Source of the DNA: Rheinheimera faecalis
GTDB taxonomy: Bacteria > Pseudomonadota > Gammaproteobacteria > Enterobacterales > Alteromonadaceae
Assembly: GCF_021290965.1 (NCBI RefSeq)
Contig: NZ_JAJOYT010000002.1
Span: forward strand, 434,001-498,000
Length of the DNA: 64,000 nucleotides
Direction: 5' to 3'
Each line of letters starts with the position of its first letter. Position 1 is the first letter of the stretch. The notes beneath the pieces are model-generated. The model worked only from the letters and a program-made list of their open reading frames with translations, did not search any database and was not told the DNA's origin. Shown here one piece after another: positions 42,450 to 52,621 of the stretch. A program made the translations under genes and the position numbers.

Positions 42450-44036
42450 ATGACTACCGAACTGTTTTTAGAAGAAATTAACAAACGCCGCACTTTTGCG
42501 ATCATCTCTCACCCGGATGCCGGTAAAACCACTATCACTGAAAAAGTGTTGTTGTTTGGACAGTTGATCCAAAAAGCAGGTACGGTCAAAGGTAAAAAGT
42601 CTGGACAATACGCCACCTCCGACTGGATGGAAATGGAGAAAGAGCGGGGCATCTCGGTCACGACATCTGTGATGCAGTTCCCTTATGCGGATTGCTTAGT
42701 CAACCTGCTTGATACTCCTGGTCACGAAGACTTCTCGGAAGATACCTACCGTACTTTAACGGCGGTGGATTCTTGCTTAATGGTGATCGACGGCGCTAAA
42801 GGTGTTGAAGACCGTACCATTAAACTGATGGAAGTCACCCGTTTACGTGACACGCCTATCATCACTTTTATGAACAAAATGGACCGCGATATTCGTGATC
42901 CTGTTGATTTATTAGATGAAGTGGAAAGCGTATTAAAAATCGCCTGTGCTCCTATCACCTGGCCAATCGCCTCTGGTAAAGAGTTTAAAGGTGTTTATCA
43001 TATTTACCGTGACGAAATTATTTTATACAAATCAGGTATGGGCCATACCATCCAGGAACTGGATGTGATTAAAGGCATCAACAACCCTGAACTGGATAAA
43101 AGAGTGGGTTATTACGCTGGTCAGTTACGTGAAGAAATGGAACTGGTCAAAGGCGCAAGCCATGAGTTTGATTTAGAGCTGTTCCGTAAAGGTGAATTAA
43201 CCCCGGTGTTTTTTGGTACTGCCTTAGGTAACTTTGGTGTCGATCATATGCTGGACGGGTTAACCGAATGGGCGCCTGCACCACAACACCGTACTACCAC
43301 TACTCGTGTTATTGAGCCGTCTGAACCTGCTTTTACTGGTTTTGTCTTTAAAATTCAGGCCAACATGGACCCGAAACACCGTGACCGCGTGGCCTTTTTA
43401 CGCATCTGTTCAGGTAAATATGAAAAGGGCATGAAAATGCACCATGTGCGTATTGGCAAAGACATGCTGGTACCACAGGCTTTAACCTTTTTAGCGGGCG
43501 ATCGTGAACATGTGGAAGAAGCTTACCCTGGCGATATCATAGGTTTACATAACCACGGCACTATTCAGATTGGTGATACCTTCACATCAGGTGAGAAATT
43601 TAACTTCACTGGTATTCCAAACTTTGCGCCTGAATTATTCCGCCGTATTCGTTTGCGTGACCCACTGAAACAAAAGCAACTGCTCAAAGGTTTAGTGCAG
43701 TTGTCAGAAGAGGGCGCTGTACAGGTGTTCCGTCCGCTGGATAACAACGATTTGATCGTTGGCGCTGTGGGTGTGCTGCAGTTTGACGTGGTGGTGCATC
43801 GCTTAAAATCTGAATACAGCGTCGATGCGATTTACGAAAGCGTCAACGTGACGACTGCTCGTTGGGTTTATAGCGACGATCACAAAGCCATGACTGAATT
43901 AAAGAGCAAAGCCAGTACTAACTTGGCGCTCGACGGTGGCGATAACCTGACGTATCTGGCACCTACTATGGTCAACCTGAACTTGTCGATAGAGCGTTAT
44001 CCGAAGATCAAATTCCATAAGACCCGTGAACATTAA
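42450..44036 (+). CDS. prfC: Peptide chain release factor 3
   Basis: 528 residues from the ATG at 42450, giving [16 protein letters not shown], the same offset to KRRTF as in E. coli; an in-frame TTG at 42432 is less likely. The GTPase motifs are SHPDAGKTT (P loop), [17 protein letters not shown] (G3) and NKMDRD (G4). RF3 removes RF1 and RF2 from the ribosome after peptide release. It is monocistronic by appearance, but argS follows after 24 bp. Confidence 0.97.
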   Translation: MTTELFLEEINKRRTFAIISHPDAGKTTITEKVLLFGQLIQKAGTVKGKKSGQYATSDWMEMEKERGISVTTSVMQFPYADCLVNLLDTPGHEDFSEDTYRTLTAVDSCLMVIDGAKGVEDRTIKLMEVTRLRDTPIITFMNKMDRDIRDPVDLLDEVESVLKIACAPITWPIASGKEFKGVYHIYRDEIILYKSGMGHTIQELDVIKGINNPELDKRVGYYAGQLREEMELVKGASHEFDLELFRKGELTPVFFGTALGNFGVDHMLDGLTEWAPAPQHRTTTTRVIEPSEPAFTGFVFKIQANMDPKHRDRVAFLRICSGKYEKGMKMHHVRIGKDMLVPQALTFLAGDREHVEEAYPGDIIGLHNHGTIQIGDTFTSGEKFNFTGIPNFAPELFRRIRLRDPLKQKQLLKGLVQLSEEGAVQVFRPLDNNDLIVGAVGVLQFDVVVHRLKSEYSVDAIYESVNVTTARWVYSDDHKAMTELKSKASTNLALDGGDNLTYLAPTMVNLNLSIERYPKIKFHKTREH

Positions 44037-44060
44037 TTCAGGCTCGAGCAAAGGTTTGTT

Positions 44061-45800
44061 ATGAATATCAAAGAATTATTATCCACAAAAACCCAAGCCG
44101 CCATGGTGGCTTTGGGTTTGCCTGCCGATACCAATACGGCTGTCACCATCAGCACTAAAGTTGAATTTGGTGATTACCAAATTAACGGTGCTATGGCGGC
44201 CGCCAAGTTATTAAAAACCAATCCCCGTGCTTTGGCTGAACAGCTGGTGCAACAACTGGATTTAGCCGATATGGCTGAAAAAGTGGAGATTGCAGGCCCA
44301 GGTTTTATTAACGTCACATTACGTAAAGACTGGTTAGCTGCAAAGTTGGTGGGAGCTTCACAAAACCCACGTATAACGCTAAGCGCAAATCAGGCCCCGC
44401 AAACTGTTGTCGTGGATTACTCAGCGCCCAACCTGGCTAAAGAGATGCACGTTGGCCATTTGCGCTCCACCATTATTGGCGACGCAGTCGTGCGCTGTCT
44501 GGAGTTCTGGGGCGATAAAGTCATTCGTCAGAACCATATGGGCGACTGGGGTACGCAGTTTGGTATGTTGATTGCGCATCTGGAAGACAAGCTTGCAGCT
44601 GGTATCGACTTAGAGCAAGTGGCTTTAGCCGATCTGGAAGATTTCTACCGCGAAGCGAAAAAACGTTTTGACGATGAAGCAGGTTTTGCCGATAAGTCGC
44701 GTGACTATGTAGTGAAACTACAAAGTGGCGATGCGCACTGCCAGAAGTTATGGCAGCTGTTTATCGACACCTCCATTAAACACAGCGATGAAGTGTATAA
44801 AACCTTAAAAGTGACTTTAGGCCATGAGCATATCAAGCCTGAAAGTGCTTATAACTCTATGCTGCAGCCTATAGTAGATAGCTTAAAACAGCAGGGTTTA
44901 GCTGTGGAGAGTGAAGGCGCTTTAGTGGTGTTTTTACATGAACTGGCGGATAAAGAAGGTAATCCTTCACCTTTTATTGTGCAAAAAACTGGTGGTGGTT
45001 TCCTCTATGCCACTACAGATTTAGCGGCTTGTCAGTACCGTAGCTTTGATTTGGCTGCCGATCGTATCGTGATTTTTACCGATGCCCGTCAGGCGCTGCA
45101 CTTTAAACAAGTGGAATTAGTGGCCCGTAAAGCTGGCTTGTTAAAAGAACACGTCGCTTATGATCACTGCCCCTTTGGCACCATGATGGGTGAAGACGGT
45201 AAGCCGTTTAAAACCCGTACCGGCGGCACTGTTAAACTGGCTGATTTGTTAGAAGAAGCCGTAGTGCGTGCTCAGGCTGTGGTAGAGCAAAAATCCTCTG
45301 ATTTAAGCGCTGAAGAAATGGCTGAAGTAGCGCGTAAAGTCGGTATAGGTGCAGTGAAGTTTGCTGACTTATCGAAAAACCGCACCAGTGATTACGTCTT
45401 TAGCTGGGATGCCATGTTAAGTTTTGAAGGTGCCACAGCACCTTACCTGCAATATGCTTATACCCGTGTCAGCGGAATTTTGCGCCGTGCTGGTATAGAT
45501 GAGAGCTTTGTTGCTCCGCTGCAACTTCTGGAAGAGCAGGAAAAGCAGTTAGCCGTCAAACTGTTACGCTTAGAAGAAACCTTACAGGCCGTGATGAAAG
45601 ATGCGGTACCTAACCTGCTGTGTAACTACTTATACGAGTTATCCAGCCAGTTTATGAGTTTCTACGAAGCTTGCCCTATTTTAAAAGAAGGCATTGAACC
45701 AGACCTGAAAAACAGCCGTTTAATGCTGAGTATTCTGGTGGCCCGTACCTTAAAACAAGGCTTAGACTTATTAGGTATTGAGGTAATGGAGCGGATGTAA
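44061..45800 (+). CDS. argS: Arginyl-tRNA synthetase
   Basis: 579 residues. Class I signatures are modified as usual in ArgRS: HIGH as HVGHLRST following [11 protein letters not shown], and the [19 protein letters not shown] region near the KMSKS position. The N-terminal additional domain (about 110 residues) and the C-terminal anticodon-binding helical domain with the DALRVR-like [14 protein letters not shown] are present. It requires bound tRNA for arginine activation. Its stop codon is in the loop of a terminator-like hairpin. Confidence 0.97.
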   Translation: MNIKELLSTKTQAAMVALGLPADTNTAVTISTKVEFGDYQINGAMAAAKLLKTNPRALAEQLVQQLDLADMAEKVEIAGPGFINVTLRKDWLAAKLVGASQNPRITLSANQAPQTVVVDYSAPNLAKEMHVGHLRSTIIGDAVVRCLEFWGDKVIRQNHMGDWGTQFGMLIAHLEDKLAAGIDLEQVALADLEDFYREAKKRFDDEAGFADKSRDYVVKLQSGDAHCQKLWQLFIDTSIKHSDEVYKTLKVTLGHEHIKPESAYNSMLQPIVDSLKQQGLAVESEGALVVFLHELADKEGNPSPFIVQKTGGGFLYATTDLAACQYRSFDLAADRIVIFTDARQALHFKQVELVARKAGLLKEHVAYDHCPFGTMMGEDGKPFKTRTGGTVKLADLLEEAVVRAQAVVEQKSSDLSAEEMAEVARKVGIGAVKFADLSKNRTSDYVFSWDAMLSFEGATAPYLQYAYTRVSGILRRAGIDESFVAPLQLLEEQEKQLAVKLLRLEETLQAVMKDAVPNLLCNYLYELSSQFMSFYEACPILKEGIEPDLKNSRLMLSILVARTLKQGLDLLGIEVMERM

Positions 45801-45818
45801 TCCGCTCTGCATTTTTAG
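45790..45818 (+). terminator. Hairpin overlapping the argS stop
   Basis: GAGCGGAT (45790-45797) and ATCCGCTC (45801-45808) flank a 3-nt loop, TGCATTTTTAG follows. The argS TAA is at the loop boundary (45798-45800 includes the loop). Confidence 0.6.
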
Positions 45819-45846
45819 AACTCATTCGCTGCTAAAGGTAAGACTG

Positions 45847-46485
45847 ATGAAAATTGCTGATATTCGCCGCAGTTACACTATGGACAGACTTGATCTGGAT
45901 AAGCTGAACGCCGATCCTTTTCTGCAGTTTGAAGGCTGGCTGAAAGATGCAGTAGCTGCTGAATTACCAGACCCAACCGCTATGTGTGTAGCCACGGTGG
46001 ATGCATCAGGTCAGCCATCACAACGTCTGGTGTTGCTCAAGGATGTCAGTAGCAAAGGTTTTGTGTTTTACACCAACTTAGGCAGCCGCAAGGCCTCTGA
46101 GTTGGAACAAAACCCTAAGGTCTGTTTGCATTTTCCATGGCATCCGCTGGAGCGTCAGGTCATTGTTTATGGCACAGCAGAGCGGGTTCCGACCAGTCAG
46201 GTGATGAGTTACTTCTTATCCCGTCCTAAAGAAAGTCAGCTGGCGGCATGGGCTTCAGAGCAAAGCCGTCCTGTGTCGACTCGTCAGGTGTTGATGCAGA
46301 AGTTTGCTGAAATTAAACATAAATTTGAACAAGGCGAAGTGCCGGTGCCCTCTTTTTGGGGCGGCTTTTTAGTCAAACCCCATCAGATTGAATTCTGGCA
46401 AGGGGGCGAGCATCGGCTGCACGACCGCTTTATGTACAAGCAGCAAGCAGATAGCAGCTGGGCTATAGAGCGCTTATGTCCATAA
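45847..46485 (+). CDS. pdxH: Pyridoxamine 5'-phosphate oxidase
   Basis: 212 residues, against 218 in E. coli. FMN- and substrate-binding motifs are clear: [33 protein letters not shown], and the C-terminal [17 protein letters not shown] with EHRLHDRF. It oxidises pyridoxine or pyridoxamine phosphate to pyridoxal phosphate. The last 10 nt overlap the start of the TatD-type gene, so both are on one message. The first 15 residues are variable in the family; a second ATG at codon 12 is possible but has no better ribosome-binding site. Confidence 0.95.
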   Translation: MKIADIRRSYTMDRLDLDKLNADPFLQFEGWLKDAVAAELPDPTAMCVATVDASGQPSQRLVLLKDVSSKGFVFYTNLGSRKASELEQNPKVCLHFPWHPLERQVIVYGTAERVPTSQVMSYFLSRPKESQLAAWASEQSRPVSTRQVLMQKFAEIKHKFEQGEVPVPSFWGGFLVKPHQIEFWQGGEHRLHDRFMYKQQADSSWAIERLCP

Positions 46486-47276
46486 TCCCTCCTTTACAGG
46501 CCGCCGATACGCGGCCTGTATTATTTGATAGCCACTGCCATCTGGATTTACCAGAGTTATTGCCACAACTTGAGTTGCATCTGGCCAACGCCAAAGCTGT
46601 GGGAGTTGAAGGTTTTTTAGTGCCTGCAGTGCAATCTTCAGCCTGGTTGCCTTTGCTGGCATTAAAGCGACATTATGGTTTTTACATCGCTTTGGGTGTA
46701 CATCCCTGGTGGGCCAGCCAATTACAGTTTGATGCGCTGCAAGGACTTGAGGCTTTAGCCGCTTTACCCGAAGTAAACGCCATAGGCGAAATAGGGCTGG
46801 ATTTTGCACTGGATGAACAAAGTTTCGCTTTGCAACGACAGTGTTTTGAGCTGCAGTTGCAACTGGCAGCCAAACTGAAAAAGCCTGTGGTTTTGCACCA
46901 TCGCAAATCACAGAATGAATTACTGCAGGTCATTAAACAGCAGCAGTTTCGCCAAGGTGGCATTTTGCATGCGTTTTCGGGCAGTTTTGCGCAAGGCAAA
47001 GCTTTTATTGATATGGGCTTTAAGCTCGGCATTGGCGGTACTATTACCTACGAGCGTGCTGAGAAATCCCGGAAAGCAGTGAAACAGTTTCCGCTCGATG
47101 CTTTAGTGCTGGAAACCGATTCCCCTTCGATGCCACTGAATGGTTTTCAGGGCCAAATTAATACTCCAGCCCAGTTGCCTTTGGTACTGAAAGCGCTGGC
47201 AGAATTAAGAGGCGAAAATCAGCAGAAAATTGCACAAGTGCTGTTTAATACTACGATTCAGTTGTTCCCAACCTAA
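46476..47276 (+). CDS. TatD-family metal-dependent hydrolase (YjjV-like)
   Basis: 266 residues of the TatD DNase family. Metal ligands: DSHCHLD near residue 20, GEIGLDF, LHHRKSQ, HAFSGS and ETDSPSMPL. The protein resembles E. coli YjjV more than TatD itself. Family members are 3'-5' exonucleases or related hydrolases. The start overlaps pdxH by 10 nt. A strong hairpin with a T-rich tail lies within codons 7-16, unusual for a coding region. The 3' end overlaps the convergent ytjB by 4 bp. Confidence 0.88.
   Translation: MSIIPPLQAADTRPVLFDSHCHLDLPELLPQLELHLANAKAVGVEGFLVPAVQSSAWLPLLALKRHYGFYIALGVHPWWASQLQFDALQGLEALAALPEVNAIGEIGLDFALDEQSFALQRQCFELQLQLAAKLKKPVVLHHRKSQNELLQVIKQQQFRQGGILHAFSGSFAQGKAFIDMGFKLGIGGTITYERAEKSRKAVKQFPLDALVLETDSPSMPLNGFQGQINTPAQLPLVLKALAELRGENQQKIAQVLFNTTIQLFPT
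46495..46526 (+). terminator. Terminator-like hairpin inside the TatD-type gene
   Basis: A 10-bp perfect stem (46495-46504 with 46511-46520, arm TACAGGCCGC) and 6-nt loop followed by TTATTT. It lies just after the pdxH stop and inside the next gene's first codons. Confidence 0.5.
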
Positions 47277-47887
47277 AGCAAATTCGCCGCATCCGCTTGT
47301 TTGCTGCGACGCCATTTTTGCCACTGATGAGTGATTTTGCTCCAGGTGCCGCGTAGCATAAAAGCCACAACTCCTGCGAGTAACAGCATCCAGAACACCT
47401 GCTGCATCAGCTGCTGCCAGGCCTGAGTGACAGGTAATAAGCTGGCATCCAGTTTCATACTGATTTTGATATAGCCAATGACCCGACCTTCCTGAGTAAT
47501 TTCCTGCACCATGGCAAGCAGCGCTTGTTCATGCTGAGGGGCGTACAACAGCTGAGCTGCTGCTGTGCCTTCTGAGGCGGATAACTTCACGCCATTGGCG
47601 TCGTACACCACTACATCCTGTAAATAAGGTGTAGCGGCAATATGGGTGGTCAGCTGCTTTAAGCTTTCCAACTGGTCATTATCAATCAGATAAGCAGCGG
47701 TATGGGATAAAGCCACTAGTGTTGAGCGCATCAGTTCAGCACTTTGTTGCTGGAATAAAAGTTCACCTTGCTGGTTACTGTTCCACCACCATTGTGAGAG
47801 CACCCAAATACCCAGCAGTGCCAGCAACAGCTGGGCCAGTCTGAAGTATTTTGAGTTTTTGTTGTGCTGATATCCGCTTAATTGCAT
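47273..47887 (-). CDS. ytjB: AhpA/YtjB (Smp) family membrane protein
   Basis: 204 residues. Two membrane helices, at about residues 17-34 and 162-178, enclose a periplasmic domain of about 125 residues containing LIDNDQLESLKQLTTHIAAT and LQDVVVYDANGVKLSASEG. The cytoplasmic tail is basic. E. coli ytjB (smp) is likewise divergent from serB, and the position here is the same. Function is not established. The family name rests on topology, size and neighbour. Confidence 0.8.
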   Translation of the reverse strand: MQLSGYQHNKNSKYFRLAQLLLALLGIWVLSQWWWNSNQQGELLFQQQSAELMRSTLVALSHTAAYLIDNDQLESLKQLTTHIAATPYLQDVVVYDANGVKLSASEGTAAAQLLYAPQHEQALLAMVQEITQEGRVIGYIKISMKLDASLLPVTQAWQQLMQQVFWMLLLAGVVAFMLRGTWSKITHQWQKWRRSKQADAANLL

Positions 47888-47970
47888 TAATTTGCCTGAT
47901 TTTTACACTGACAATGGCTTAAAAATGTCGGTAGAATGCCACGGCAACAGAATGAAGTACAGGTGGCCCT

Positions 47971-49020
47971 TTGAGCTTTTATTATAAGATTGACCCAAAC
48001 TCCTTTGCTGACAACAGTTTAATTCAGTGGCTGACTGCGCAAGGTATAGTACAAATGCATGCTTCCGGCTTTTATCAAAGCGAACGTGAAGCTGCTGACT
48101 CTGTTTCAGCTCCAGAATTCTGGACCGGATTAGTCACAGGACAAAGCACGGCCAGCCTGCGGATTTTTTCCGGCAGCTTCACGCTATCGCAGCTATTTGT
48201 TGTGCTGCAGTTATTGCCTGCAGATACGGCTTATCGGTTAAGTTTGTATCGGCCTCACGCCGATTTAGCCCTGGCTGTGCGTATTGATTTACCTTTCGCC
48301 TTAAGCTCAGAGCAAATTCTGGCCTTACGCCACTTGAGTGAGCCTTGGGTAGCTGAATTGGTCTACCTGCCAGCACAGGTGTTTTTGCAGCAACCCGGTG
48401 TGCTGGTGATGGATATGGATTCTACTGCCATCCAGATTGAGTGCATTGATGAAATTGCCAAACTGGCTGGTGTTGGTGAGCAAGTAGCTGCTGTGACTGC
48501 CCGTGCTATGAATGGCGAATTGGATTTTGCCCAAAGCTTACGCCAGCGTGTCGCCACGCTCAAAGACGCACCGGATAGCATCCTGAAGCAAGTGCTGGAT
48601 GCCGTGCCATTAATGCCGGGTTTAGAAGCCTTAGTGGCATTCTTACAGCAACATCAATGGCAAGTGGTGATCGCATCCGGTGGTTTTACCTATTTTACCG
48701 AAGCCTTAAAGCAGCGTTTACAACTGACGGCCACTTTTGCTAATCAGCTGGAAATCATCGATGGCAAGCTGACAGGCCAGGTGTTGGGTGATGTAGTGGA
48801 TGCTCAGACCAAAGCTGATGTGGTGCAACAGATTGCCAGTCAATACCAAATTCCGTCCAGTCAGACTGTGGCTATTGGTGATGGCGCCAACGATTTACCT
48901 ATGCTGGCTGTTGCAGCCCTTGGTGTGGCTTTTCATGCCAAACCTAAGGTACAGGCACAGGCCAAAGCGGCGATACGGCAAGGCTCGTTATTGCAATTGC
49001 TGTATTTATTGGAAAGCTGA
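47971..49020 (+). CDS. serB: Phosphoserine phosphatase SerB
   Basis: 349 residues. The start is TTG, supported by AGGTGG 4 nt upstream; the next in-frame ATG is at codon 29. The N-terminal 125 residues are variable, as in E. coli. The HAD domain then has LVMDMDSTAIQIECIDEIAK (nucleophile and acid Asp), VIASGGFTYFTE and VAIGDGANDLPML. SerB hydrolyses phosphoserine in serine synthesis. It is divergent from ytjB, and its stop overlaps the next start by 1 nt. Confidence 0.95.
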   Translation: MSFYYKIDPNSFADNSLIQWLTAQGIVQMHASGFYQSEREAADSVSAPEFWTGLVTGQSTASLRIFSGSFTLSQLFVVLQLLPADTAYRLSLYRPHADLALAVRIDLPFALSSEQILALRHLSEPWVAELVYLPAQVFLQQPGVLVMDMDSTAIQIECIDEIAKLAGVGEQVAAVTARAMNGELDFAQSLRQRVATLKDAPDSILKQVLDAVPLMPGLEALVAFLQQHQWQVVIASGGFTYFTEALKQRLQLTATFANQLEIIDGKLTGQVLGDVVDAQTKADVVQQIASQYQIPSSQTVAIGDGANDLPMLAVAALGVAFHAKPKVQAQAKAAIRQGSLLQLLYLLES

Positions 49021-49916
49021 TGCAACACCAGCAAAGCTCAGCCTGGCTCAATGTCGCTGATTATCAGCTGCATTTGCGGCAGTTAACACCGGATCAGCCA
49101 GATTGCGCTTATCCAGTGCTGATGCTGCATGGCGCTATTGAAAACAGCCGGATTTTTTACAATGAAAAAGGCCGGGGTTTGGGCTGTTTTCTGGCAGACC
49201 GGGGTTTTGATGTCACTTGTGCTGATTTTGCGGGCCGTGGTTTATCCAGTCCTAAAGCAAGCAGAGGTTTTAATCACAGCCAGCAACAACTGATTTGTTT
49301 GGATATTCCAGCTTTCATTAATCATTTGTACCAGCAGCATCAGCAGCCTGTTGTAGTGATAGCGCATTCCTGGGCTGGTGTGGTTTTGGCTGCAAGTTTA
49401 GCTCGTTTTCCAGAGTTGCTGCCTAAGGTCAAAGCCATCATCACTTTTGGCAGCAAGCGGGTGATTAGCGTAGGCGGCTTTAAAAAACGTCTGCATATTG
49501 ATTTAGTCTGGAACAGGCTTTCGCCGCTGCTGTGTCTTTTGTATGGTTATTTACCGGCAAAACAGTGGCGTTTTGGTGCGGACAACGAACCTGCTCAGTA
49601 TTTGCTGGATACCATCGGCTGGATCCGTGGTCAGGCTTTTGTTGATCCGACTGACGGTTTTGATTATGCCGCAGCGTGCACTGATGTGAGCTGGCCAATC
49701 AGTTGGCATTTTGCCGCAATCAAAGACCAACTGTTAGGGCATCCGCTGGATGTGCAGGCTTTTCTGGCGGAAACTGGCTTAAATTCAGGGCGTTATACCT
49801 TACTCGGTAAAGCGCAGGGGTATCAGCAGGACTATGATCATATTTCTATGCTGACTCATCCAGGCGCTGGTACCGATCATTTCGCAGAACTTGAATTGTG
49901 GTTAAAGCAGATTTAG
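49020..49916 (+). CDS. Alpha/beta-fold hydrolase
   Basis: 298 residues. The nucleophile elbow is AHSWAG (serine near residue 119), the oxyanion region LMLHGAIENSRIFY, and a late histidine DYDHISML would complete the triad with an acidic residue between. A further landmark is FAGRGLSSPKASRGF. The substrate is unknown; serine hydrolases of this shape include esterases and lipases. It starts at the serB stop (TGATG) and is probably cotranscribed. No signal peptide is seen, so it should be cytoplasmic. Confidence 0.8.
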   Translation: MQHQQSSAWLNVADYQLHLRQLTPDQPDCAYPVLMLHGAIENSRIFYNEKGRGLGCFLADRGFDVTCADFAGRGLSSPKASRGFNHSQQQLICLDIPAFINHLYQQHQQPVVVIAHSWAGVVLAASLARFPELLPKVKAIITFGSKRVISVGGFKKRLHIDLVWNRLSPLLCLLYGYLPAKQWRFGADNEPAQYLLDTIGWIRGQAFVDPTDGFDYAAACTDVSWPISWHFAAIKDQLLGHPLDVQAFLAETGLNSGRYTLLGKAQGYQQDYDHISMLTHPGAGTDHFAELELWLKQI

Positions 49917-49956
49917 TTTTGCTCTTTTGAAAGAGCTGGTTTTATTCCGGCCACTT

Positions 49957-52506
49957 TTATTCCGGCAACTTAAGACTTGCCAACAAAGCCAGCCGTTTTT
50001 GCTGTTGTGCTGCAATCTGTTCGTTGCTGATGTTATAACGCAATAAAACCTCGTCTGTGATATCCACTACATCACCCACACCCACCACACTCCAAAGTTC
50101 TTCTTCCAGCACTTTAGCTTTGTGGATCGCATAGGTACTGACATACCCCAGCTCTTTGGCAATATGCTCGGTATCAGGGCGACCAGTGCGGGATAAAAAG
50201 ATCTTAAAAGCAAACAGCAAATCGGTGCTGACGACATCATCGACAAAAGCTTTTTTGGCGCTATAAAGTTGAAAGTCAAAATCAAATTTAGTTTCGAAGC
50301 TTTGTTCTATGTTGTCCTGTTCAGGTATAAAACGTAAAAACACCTCGTAACTGAAAGGTACTTCCTGACGTTTCATCTTTTTCAGCTGATTAGCAAATTG
50401 CAAATTGGTGGCATTGTTTTTCAACAGCGGCAACATAGTGATGGACTCAGGGCCTTCACTAAACTGAGCCAGTAACTTATGCAAAGCGCTGGGTTTAGCG
50501 CCCATCGCCACCACATCCAGATTGTAACGAACGCCCTGGCGATGTATGTAAAATGCGAAGGTATCCAAAGCTTTTACATACATATTTCGCAGAGCAGGGC
50601 CAAGGCCCGGAAACTTAGGTGTTTCCTCTGCCATCGTCAGCTTACTTCTGTTGTTATTAATCAGCTGCTGGAAGAATATTTTACCTGCATGATCATTGGT
50701 CGGGTCTATCACACGCATATTCATAATCAGTTTGTTTTTGCTGACCGCCATCACTTCATAAGCTAAGCCTGAGAGCTGATGTTTGGTGGTGATCTTTTGC
50801 AGTTCTGGCAAGCTGATTTTTACCGTATCGCCTTTAGAAAAACTGACAGGTTCAGCGCATTCAAGTTGCAAACCTTTACTGGAAAAATCCCGGCTAAAAG
50901 ACTGGATATCACCGCCTTTGTCCCTTTCCAGTAGTACTGTGGTTTTGTATAAAAACCGGCTTTCGGAGCGTAAATTGACATACTGCACTGAAGCACTTTC
51001 AATAGGAGGGATCTTTTCCAGTTTGGCATGACCAAAGACTTTCAGCTGATTCAATAAAGCGGCATCATAGGTCATGGCTTTATACAGACTGCTGCTTTGG
51101 GCTGTACTGATATCGGTCAGTGCCACAATGTAGCGCAAGTTACGGATAAAGTTGGAAATTAAAGGTGTCGGCGGTTGATTCAGCTTTTGCACTTCCTGAT
51201 CGGCACTATTAGGTAACGACAACGGAATATGGGCATGAGCAGGCACAGTGCGCAGTACTGACATTCGAAAAGCACGGAAGCTGGGTTTGGCTGCGCCAAA
51301 ACCAAAAAATACCGCTTTTAGTTCAGGGTACTGCATCAGTTCTTCGGTCGTGGCTGAGTAAAAAAACAACCGGCCTTTGGCCGCATGGGTAAAGGTGTAG
51401 AGCACAGTACTGTTTTCATTGGCTTCTTTACCCAGACATTGCTTTAAACGTCTTACATGCAGTAACTGCGGCAACACATTCTGCTGACGTTCGTCCTGAA
51501 AGTAATGCATCAGATGTCTGTTATTTTCAGTGGTTAACACACAGGCAGGTGAGGCTTTGCCTTCATTAACAGACAGAAACACCGGTAATGAGCTGATGCG
51601 CGGCAGGTAAAACTGCTCATAGCCCTTAATAAAGACCGCTTCATAGGTATTATCCAGATTGACCTTGTAGCGTCTTTTATTGCCGTGGATAAAATGATGC
51701 AGAAACTCTGAAAAGCCTTTTTCATCAGCCAAAGGTAAACGTTTCAGCCGCACATAGTAGCTTTTATCCGCAACCTCACTGTCAATGACCTGATAAGGGA
51801 TGCCGTTGTTGATACCTAAGGCAAACTCTTGCTCTAAGCCACGGAAAAATATGGCAACTTTTTGCCCGGCAGTCAGTTCTATCGCCAGTGGTATTTTTAT
51901 TTTACAGCCAGATACAGACAAGTCACTGGTGGTTGCAGGAAAACGTTCTTCATCCTGCAATACCACTTCGATGTCGATGGAGAAGTTCATCCGTTCTTCA
52001 CGGCGTACACTGTAGCCGGCAAAGCGGATCAGGTGCGCTGCTTTATAATCATTTGCTGTCGCATCCAGATCAGAGGGAATTGCAGCTAAGTCTCTTGTCT
52101 CGGAAACTTCTCCGGATAATACGTCCTGTAATCTTTTATTCGTTTCCTGCTGATGCCGTACTCTGAAGTTGTTATTGGTGTTGGTGACATCTTCAAAAAT
52201 ACCAATAGTGTACTGACCGTATTGTTTCAGCCCTTTTTCGAACGTCTGGATCGCCAGTTCATCCAGGTAATGGGTTTGACCTTTATGATCAAAAGGACGT
52301 ACATCGCCGTCGACCCTGCCACGTAAATCGATATAATAGCTGCACGGCTGTGCCAACCGCTTTAATTCCATTTTGATCAGGAATTGCTGCGATTTAGCTA
52401 AGTCGCCGGTCAATAGCCGAAACTCCTCATCAAACAGCTCTGTGTTAATAAGGGGTTTCAGGCGTTCCAGGACGCTACTATGAGCTTGTAAGTCGTTTGT
52501 TGTCAT
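49957..52506 (-). CDS. Large protein with two PilZ domains
   Basis: 849 residues, far longer than a single PilZ protein (about 100). Two PilZ domains are recognisable by the c-di-GMP-binding arginines and the DxSxxG motif: RREER (168-172) with DLSVSG (195-200), and RSESR (513-517) with DFSSKG (540-545). The regions between and after contain no domain I recognise, and there is no membrane helix or signal. It would bind cyclic-di-GMP in the cytoplasm; output unknown. AAGAGAG precedes the start. It is divergent from radA, an arrangement I recall in Alteromonadales. Confidence 0.85.
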   Translation of the reverse strand: MTTNDLQAHSSVLERLKPLINTELFDEEFRLLTGDLAKSQQFLIKMELKRLAQPCSYYIDLRGRVDGDVRPFDHKGQTHYLDELAIQTFEKGLKQYGQYTIGIFEDVTNTNNNFRVRHQQETNKRLQDVLSGEVSETRDLAAIPSDLDATANDYKAAHLIRFAGYSVRREERMNFSIDIEVVLQDEERFPATTSDLSVSGCKIKIPLAIELTAGQKVAIFFRGLEQEFALGINNGIPYQVIDSEVADKSYYVRLKRLPLADEKGFSEFLHHFIHGNKRRYKVNLDNTYEAVFIKGYEQFYLPRISSLPVFLSVNEGKASPACVLTTENNRHLMHYFQDERQQNVLPQLLHVRRLKQCLGKEANENSTVLYTFTHAAKGRLFFYSATTEELMQYPELKAVFFGFGAAKPSFRAFRMSVLRTVPAHAHIPLSLPNSADQEVQKLNQPPTPLISNFIRNLRYIVALTDISTAQSSSLYKAMTYDAALLNQLKVFGHAKLEKIPPIESASVQYVNLRSESRFLYKTTVLLERDKGGDIQSFSRDFSSKGLQLECAEPVSFSKGDTVKISLPELQKITTKHQLSGLAYEVMAVSKNKLIMNMRVIDPTNDHAGKIFFQQLINNNRSKLTMAEETPKFPGLGPALRNMYVKALDTFAFYIHRQGVRYNLDVVAMGAKPSALHKLLAQFSEGPESITMLPLLKNNATNLQFANQLKKMKRQEVPFSYEVFLRFIPEQDNIEQSFETKFDFDFQLYSAKKAFVDDVVSTDLLFAFKIFLSRTGRPDTEHIAKELGYVSTYAIHKAKVLEEELWSVVGVGDVVDITDEVLLRYNISNEQIAAQQQKRLALLASLKLPE

Positions 52507-52621
52507 GCTCTCTTAAACACTGACAGGGCTGTGGCGAGCTCTGTATAAATAATTTGGGTTAGAGTAGAACCAGTGCGATGTAAAAGCAATAATCGTGCCT
52601 TTTAATAAGAAGAGATAAAAA

